In this document: positions 51,770 to 64,000 of the stretch, piece by piece
Position numbering within the stretch: the first letter of the stretch is position 1
Layout: every line of letters begins with the position of its first letter
Assembly: GCA_008933995.1 (NCBI GenBank)
Contig: WARS01000013.1
Coordinates: 1,542,721-1,606,720 of the forward strand
Length of the DNA stretch: 64,000 nucleotides
From: Datnioides undecimradiatus
Taxonomy: Eukaryota; Chordata; Actinopteri; Lobotiformes; Datnioididae
Direction: 5' to 3'
Position numbers and translations under genes: made by a program
The notes under the pieces: generated by a model
Databases searched by the model: none
Seen by the model: the letters and a program-made list of their open reading frames with translations, nothing else
What the model was told of the DNA's origin: nothing

Positions 51770-52675
51770 GGCTGCAGCGTTGTGGGAGAAAGAGATGACC
51801 AGAGATGGAAACCTGCAAAACCAAAAGGACAAACACTCTCACCGCCATGCATTTGAACACCTAAGCCTGTGATGAAAAGGTGACATGGAGGACGTGCACT
51901 GACCAACCCCAATGGTACACACTCTCACTGCCAACACACAGAAGCAACAGCAGGCAGCTACTGCGCGAAGGCTAATCTGTGCATGGGCCGAGAGGCTGAG
52001 GCAAAACAGTGCGGCTGTTGAGGCTTGTTTCCTGCTGCAGCATTGCAACAACCACAGATTAAGAAACAGAAAGACAAAAAGACAAGTAAATGAACTGCCT
52101 TGTCATTTGCATGATCTGCCTGTTTATTCATACATAATGTGATTCTCAATTATCCTTTACTCATCACGCCAAACAGCGAGAACTGATCGCTCTTACATAT
52201 TAGCTTCAGGAAAACGCCCATCGCCCACAGCTCACGTTTGCTTTGTCTTTTAGTTTCGCTCATCTTGACCACTGTCTCCGTTTGAAGTGGAGCGAATTTT
52301 TCCATCGCAGTGGAAATGTGGTTATGATTGTGTCGCATCTTTTTTGGGTTTGGCTATTAAATACACAATCAGTCAGACAGGACAGGGTGTTCTGTCATCT
52401 TATCTGTGAGCTGTAGTTTGCCAAATCCAGTGGAGGAGCCTCGAACCCTGCTGTGACTGCACCGATAATGCCATTTTTTAAAGATGTACCTTTGATGCAT
52501 TCCCTTAATATTGTTTCACTGCTGAGAAGCCCAGCTTTATATACAGTATATATCATGTCAACTCTGGTTTTTACTACTGTACAGTATATTGCATTTATGT
52601 CGTGGGTGTCTTGCTGTGGAGACCCAGAGTCAAGTGATATAAAATCATATAAATAAATGTATATCATCAAGACAT
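51770..52675 (+). other. spdef: spdef 3' UTR
   Basis: The region after the spdef stop contains plus-strand poly(A) signals ATTAAA near 52356 and AATAAA at 52652-52657, the latter fitting an end near 52675. No further coding exon is seen. Confidence 0.5.
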
Positions 52676-55565
52676 TGTAAAGTAATTAAATACATTTTAG
52701 CCATGTTAGCAGTATGGCTGCTGAGATGCCAGCGTCGGTCTGTCCACACATCTCTACTACGCTGCCTTTGGATGGTTTGCCAGACGCTCCTCAGGATAAA
52801 TAAAACAAACTTTGATGATCATTTCATATGGAGCTAATATATATGAGCAAATACCTGCCACACTAATTAAGTTCCCATCAGCCTCGGCTGTATTTTATAC
52901 TATTTAGCAAATGTTAGCATGCTCACAATATAAAACTAGGCCGGCGAATATGGTGAACTTAACGGTGTTAATGTTGCTTTGTGTTTCATGTTTCTCATGT
53001 TTCTGAAATTGCATTTCATCCAGAGTCTTTTCACAATCTCTCAATTAGTCAATATCACCTTATTTCAGGAGTTTAAATGTCATGTAGATCTTTTTATGCC
53101 ATTTACCCCTGTGAGGATTAAATTAAATAACACGTTTCTTTACCAGACTAAACGGGGCAGAGCCACTGAGATGCAGAGCGAACAACAGCAAGTGAAATTA
53201 ATAACCAGCTTGTCTTAATCGACACCAAAGTGACATTATTTCATGACCCATTTATTGAAAATATGCCTTTAAGTGAAAACGAAATGAAACCAGGCAAAAA
53301 AATTGGATTTTTTTTTGTCATGATTTCTTAGTTTGTTTTGTAAGAATGTGGATTTAATTCTATATTATTTATTCATACAAAGGGAAATTTTGACACCATT
53401 TATGTGGACGCCTAATCAAACTTACTGGAAGACATCTGAAGCAATAAGTTCCTTGGTGCATACAACACTGACCAAAAAAGCAGAGGTTTCCGGATCAAGG
53501 AGCAATGCCGGCACAGCCTACATGTACCAGGATGCATTGCGCAAGTTTCTAGTGCCCCCATCCTTTCTGCCTTATGTTATATTTATATTTTCATATACCA
53601 ATAACATTTAAAACATCTAAACTACACCCTCATCTGTACTTGAATGCACTCATATTAGGAGATGCCAGTTTTTGGATGCAAGTTTGTGTTTTGAACAGCA
53701 TCAACTACTCCCCCGGCTATGATGCAGAGGTAGAGACTTGAAATCCAAGCTGAGCTAGACTGTAGTTCTGCCTCGACAACAACTACTGTCAAGGTACCTG
53801 TCAGATAGAGCTGCTGAATTTCCGGGGGGAGAACTCAGCTTTCTCAGACAATCTGGCGCACACTGAGGAATTTATCGCTTCAGTCTAAAACATTCACAAC
53901 AGCATTTGCAGATTTCACACTTCTTACCACAGCCATTGTGATTTTCATCTGGAGTCTACCTTCAAAGATCCACTCTTTGGGCACAGGGCACTATAAACTT
54001 TATTTTTTTAACTAAAAAACGCTGCATCTGTGTGGCGTCTGACCCGTCAAACTGAAAAAGGGGTGGGAAGCTCAATAACATGCACTTTGCACGTCAAACC
54101 CACCTGTACAGTCCCTGGAAGGCTCAACAATCATTATGTAATTACTCTTTGCTGTGTTATTTCTTCTCATTCAGATCTTCGTTGACGTTGTATCTTTTCT
54201 TCTCACCGCAAGTCCAACGGGTTTTAAAATGTGTCATAATTGTTCTTTCTGTGAAGTGAGCCAGAGGGAGAGCATCTGCCAAGAAAACTTGGCCTTGAGC
54301 TGCATTGAGCGGTTTAATCTCGCAGGTAAGGCCATGTGTGACTCTCAAGCAACGAGTGGAAGGCAAACTTATCCCTTTATGTAGGATCTCACTGGGGAAA
54401 ATGTGTATACAAGGGCTCAAGCGGAGTTAAGATGTCAGACTTTGGGTGAAAGGATGTAACTGAGTGAAACCTACATAATTATTTTAGTTATCAGCACCAT
54501 GGTGATGTCATAATACACTGAATGTGTGCAGTGCTTCGGGGTATTGTGGCAATTACAGACCTGTAGAAGACAAACACAGTTACGTCTGCATTTGTGAGCA
54601 CTGTGGGCAGAGTGTGTTAATAGGCCTCACCCATCCCTTCACCGCTGCTAACAACAACCGTTTTAATTCACACAACACCCACACTGAAAAGATGAGTCCA
54701 GGCCAACACACACACACGCTCTCCGCAGGGAGCGCCGGCTACGAATATTATTAACAGAAATCCATCCAGAAAGTGAAAATGTGTATTTATTTGATCTCTT
54801 TCCTGCATTGTCTTGTCTGTTCTCTATCAACTTGAAATTCCTCAAAGTTGAGATCAACCTTCCCAAACCCTGTCTTCAGTAGCTGAAACTGTTACCAATA
54901 CAGCTGCGGCTGGAAAAAGAAAAACACGCACCACCCAATTGCAAAATGTTCTCAGAAGAGCAAATAGCTGCTCTGTAACTGCTGCATGTTTGTTTTGTTC
55001 AGACTTTCCCTTCTCATCGCATAAGGCTTCTACTATAGAAATAAAACAAACAAAACATTAACCAGTAATAACTATAAAAGTCATCACCACCTGTCTGCAT
55101 AATTGGACTAATATCCATTCAGTTATTACACCACAAACATGCAGCATATCATTATTTTTAAAGAAAACGGGTAACTGCCAGGTACCTGCTGAGGAAACCT
55201 TTGGCAGCGTGGCAGCAGGTGTATTAATTGGACTGGTTGATTCTGAGAGATTGTGGTTGTTTGTGTGACTCTGACTCACAGCCTGGTGATTTATGGGACA
55301 CGTCCACCCAAGGCTGCCTGACAAAGAGCTGAATCTGGTTTCTACTGACCTCTAGTGGTCCGCAGACCGTGCTGTCACATTAAACCAGGGAGGCCACGGC
55401 AGATGGGAGCCACAGTCGTAACCTTAATTTAAGTCTTTCTCAGACTAGATTAAAGGTGAGGAAGCTCAGACTGTCAGTGTTAATTACTTTGCTCAAACTG
55501 ATTTTAATTGGGGCATGAGTCACTTTAGATATTTAGACATGTCAGTGAAAATGGTTGTCAATATA
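52676..55565. other. spdef-Tc1 interval
   Basis: This lies in the convergent space between spdef and pacsin1. It holds one dispersed repeat (52775-52975) and otherwise unique AT-rich sequence. Open frames (53333-53611, 54154-54384, 55058-55324) show no known domain, and I call none of them. Confidence 0.6.
52775..52975 (+). repeat. Dispersed teleost repeat, GCTAACATGCTAA family (copy 3)
   Basis: The order of CAAATACCTGCCACACTAAT, TCCCATCAGCCTCGGCTGTA, TTTAGCAAATGTTAGCATGC and GAATATGGTGAACTTAAC follows the same family as the copies at 11005-11290 and 33330-33715, in the same orientation. Confidence 0.6.
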
Positions 55566-57013
<1,448 letters not shown>

Positions 57014-57109
57014 GCTTGGCACATTAGTAAAACTGAACATTATTCAAAAGCTGGACCTTCAACCCCTTTCAAAATTGAATTCCCAGTGACTCAGTTGAAT
57101 TCACTGTGT

Positions 57110-57240
57110 GATTTTATTTTTTACTCCACTACATTATCTGTTATCTGTCAGCTGTATACTGGTGACTTTGCAGGCTTTGCAAAACTTGCAACTTATTTAC
57201 TCAAGGTACTTCTTTATACTTCTCTGCCAGCATTGCATTT
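57110..57240. repeat. Remnant of GTACTT-type teleost repeat
   Basis: TTTTACTCCACTACATTATCTG, then CTGTCAGCTGTATACTGG and TGACTTTGCAGGCTTTGC resemble the distal part of the common teleost repeat whose other end has GTACTTAGTTACATTCCAC. It starts about 100 bases beyond the Tc1 element. Confidence 0.4.
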
Positions 57241-59164
57241 GCTGTCTCTGCTACATTTTGTGTTCAGCTGTGGTTAATGAGCTTCACTGCTAAAGATCTG
57301 AGATGCAAAACACATGACTACCTCACATTGCGCAGCATTCATAACGCTGTGTGGTGCAGTGAGTTAGTGGGTCGAGTTTGCTGACCGAACTCACGGTCCT
57401 AGGATGATATTCTGTAACATACTGCCTAGAATTCGGGATTTTAATATATAAATTCAGGATATTTATCAGTGAATTTAACATTTCCAGCTAGCTTTAGCAA
57501 GATTTAGCTTTTACTTTAGCTAATTGTGTGCTTGTCTGTTATCCTGTGCAGAATTAAGGCCACGTTTTTACGTTTCAGGCGTACAGAGTCTCGTGTCTGG
57601 GGTTTTTCTTTTATGACATCTTTTATTTTTTGCTTATGCAGATAAACAGGCACTACAGTTTGGAAATTACAGCACTATGCTAAAAAAAAGGAGCGAAAGC
57701 CCTCTAAGTTCCTCTAAAAAGTTTTCCTCGACACTTGAATGTTTCCAGCAGGAGCAACAGACAGGATAGAAAGCAGCTTTTGAGTGTTTCTTGAACTATA
57801 CTTAACCAGCCATGAGGTGTATCGCAGGGGTTTTCACAGTGGAGGCTGCAGTTCTAGCTTTCTACACACCTTTACAGTACGCTTGCTAACAGTCCCACTT
57901 TGTTTCGAATACAGTCACAAGTGCGAAAAGACGCTGACGTCCTTTCAATTCACATCATCTTCAGTCGGACAAAGCAGGGCCTGTGTGTTGTGTCAGTGTA
58001 AACTGAGCTGGACACGCCGGAGTCCGGTTCTGTGGACGCAGGCTCTCTTACGCTCTCCAGTGTGACAGCTGAGAGTCTTTGGACTGGCAGGGTGGTTGAT
58101 TTCAGTAAGGCAATATTTATTTCACTCCTCCAGTGCGAACAAAGAGCAACACTTCTTAAAAAGCATACAGAAGCATAAACACAGTACGAGAGGCATCTCC
58201 CTCACGGGCCTTTTAAAAAGACGGACTTTGTTCTTGCCGCAGAAAAGGCGATTGTCTCATCAATATTTCAGAGACGGATCCTCTTTCTGCTTTCTTGTGC
58301 AGCGCTCGCTGCAGCTTTCTCTGTCTGCGTCAGTAAGGGAACACCCGCCTTACTCAGGGACGAGGGTGTAGTTTTCACCAACACCTGTGGTAACCAGGGT
58401 TAAAAACCAATCTCATATAACATGTACTGTACTGCTACATGCACTCATAATCGTTGTATAAAGTTTAATTTGGATTTTCTGGTTGAAACAAAGTGATTTA
58501 ACTATAAATAGCCGATATTTAATACAGCATGTATTTTGGTACACAGTGAAATAGACCCAGACTTCAGGTCAGGCTAGGTTACGCAATGCAAATCAATGCC
58601 ATCACCGTGGTCGTCCTGATAAGGGTTTTAATTTGATCAAGGAGCTGCCAATAATTTGGTGGAAACAAACTGAGGCCATGCACTGGATCGGTTCAGATCG
58701 GCGCGATAAAACGGTGTGTGGGAGCGTCAGCATGCACATAATCACAGAGATAAGGGCTGGAAGCTGAAGACGCCGGGTCACTGACAGTCAATCAAAGTAA
58801 ACAAATCTTATTAACTGCAGAAACGTTAAAAATAATAAATAAAGCCTCGGCCTTGAAACGAAGCTAATCGCCTTACAAAAGACCTGTGAGTTTAAATACC
58901 CGGGCAGGTTTTGTTCATGGCGCCTGCATAATTAACACAGTCTGCGTGTAAAGCCAGGAGGAGCAACTAAATGACAGGTAAAAGCTTTAACAGGCACCTT
59001 GTCTGAGGCAGGTGGGACAGCGGAGGTTAATGTAAACAATCCTCGCGTGGTTCGGTGGAGTACGCATTTCCATTTCAAAGAGGAGCTCTGCTCAGTGACT
59101 TTTATCTCGTTTCAAAATGCTAATTCGGTGACATGCTGCGGAGTGGAGCGGGAAAACAACTAAA

Positions 59165-59500
59165 GGCATTGAAGGAATAGTCTGGCATTTTAGGAAATAC
59201 CCCTATATGAATCCAGAGCCAGCAGCAGGTTAGCTTTGAGTCTTTCTCTCTGGATCAAACACAGGACATATAACTTGTCAGTCTGGGAGCTTTTAAGGTG
59301 CTGCAAAGCAAAGTTTGCTCCCTTCATACAGAACCAGGTTGACTGTTTCCCCTCTGTTTCAACTCTTTTTGCCCAGCTAAGAGAACCAGCTGCCGGCTGT
59401 AGCTTCTTATATACTGTTCAAACGTGAGATTGGTGTCAGTCTCCCCATCTAATGACGAAATCAAGGCATATTTCTGAAAACGACAAACTATTCCTGCGAT
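59165..59500 (+). repeat. Dispersed teleost repeat, GGAATAGTTTGACATTTTGGGAA family (copy 1)
   Basis: GAAGGAATAGTCTGGCATTT, the following TAGGAAATAC, then CCAGAGCCAGCAGCAGGTTAG, and later TTTCTGAAAACGACAAACTATTCC match a very common fish noncoding repeat from memory. Related pieces occur at 60370-60605 and 61480-61570, inside or beside pacsin1. Noncoding. Confidence 0.55.
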
Positions 59501-59973
59501 GCTAAACGCGTAAATACTTCACAAACAAAAGGAAACACTGTATCCAATGAGAAATAAACTGTACAAGCATCCAGACTGTAAAAAAAAAAGATTGAAGTAT
59601 ATACATGAAATGCATAATGCATAGCTTAATCTCGCTATACAGGCACGAGTGATGATACCATATTAATATTACGATGAGGGAACATACTATACCGTATGGC
59701 ATGTTAGCATCACATCTGAAATCAAACACAGCTATACACAAAAGAGGCTAGAGGATTCTGCTTCAGCTGCTGTATTTGGAGATGATGTGGACCTGAACAG
59801 ATCTCGTTGCGGGGGAGTCTTCTCCGTGATGAGTGCTGAGGTGAGGACGGCTCACTGTGCCCGACAGGAAGAGGAAGCTTTGCTTTAAAGTCTCTGGCAA
59901 TGTGCAGTTATGACTGGACGGTTCAGTTCTGGGTTCGCCCTCCAATGGGACAAAGGGTCCTCGGCCGGAGGGG

Positions 59974-63936
<3,963 letters not shown>

Positions 63937-64000
63937 CTGGTGGAGGTGTCAAAAGTCGAATGAAGCACCAGGTAAAACAAAAAAACACAGGTATGCAATG

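Larger units (their letters stand above)
57014..59973. other. Tc1-pacsin1 interval and pacsin1 3' flank
   Basis: This covers the rest of the convergent space and, at its right end, the pacsin1 3' UTR, whose limit I cannot fix; a minus-strand AATAAA (TTTATT near 58117-58122) is one possible end. It includes a GTACTT-type repeat remnant at about 57110-57240, a candidate conserved block at 58580-58950 and a dispersed repeat at 59165-59500. No separate gene is recognised. Confidence 0.5.

Overview
The window looks like about 64 kb of nuclear DNA from a ray-finned fish, most likely a percomorph teleost. It has split genes with GT-AG introns, CA/TG and TCTA microsatellites, a decayed Tc1-like transposon and several dispersed repeats that I recognise from memory as common in teleost genomes. 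No bacterial, organellar or viral gene set is visible.

Five vertebrate genes can be read. From left to right: one internal exon of an ANKS1-family gene (anks1a, minus strand, about 7.1-8.2 kb), apparently with its own promoter and leader exon; snrpc (U1 snRNP protein C, minus, 20.3-24.1 kb, complete); ilrun (C6orf106 homologue, plus, 25.3-30.1 kb plus a long 3' UTR, complete); spdef (ETS factor, plus, promoter at 42.9 kb, coding 48.7-51.8 kb, complete); and pacsin1 (F-BAR/SH3 endocytic adaptor, minus, 60.0 kb to beyond the right edge, missing the first ~71 residues). The last four have the order and relative orientation of human 6p21.31 (PACSIN1, SPDEF, ILRUN, SNRPC). UHRF1BP1 and TAF11, which lie between SNRPC and ANKS1A in human, are not visible here. 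All splice junctions given were checked by phase and add up to intact reading frames: 148 codons for snrpc, 283 for ilrun, 334 for spdef.

The rest is non-coding: the left 7 kb (anks1a intron), 8.2-20.2 kb (intergenic or upstream anks1a intron), 33-43 kb (ilrun-spdef intergenic), 43.3-48.7 kb (spdef intron 1) and 52.7-59.9 kb (between the convergent spdef and pacsin1 genes, holding the Tc1 element). These carry repeats, microsatellites and a few AT-rich, homeodomain-site-like blocks that may be conserved regulatory elements.

The genes do not form an operon or a single pathway; their linkage is ancestral vertebrate synteny. I found no convincing undescribed multi-gene system. The most interesting points are the likely internal promoter of anks1a and apparent absence of its ankyrin-repeat exons, the ATG-free spdef leader with a hairpin, loss of one NPF motif in pacsin1, and a Tc1 copy that kept its inverted/direct repeat ends but lost part of its catalytic core.
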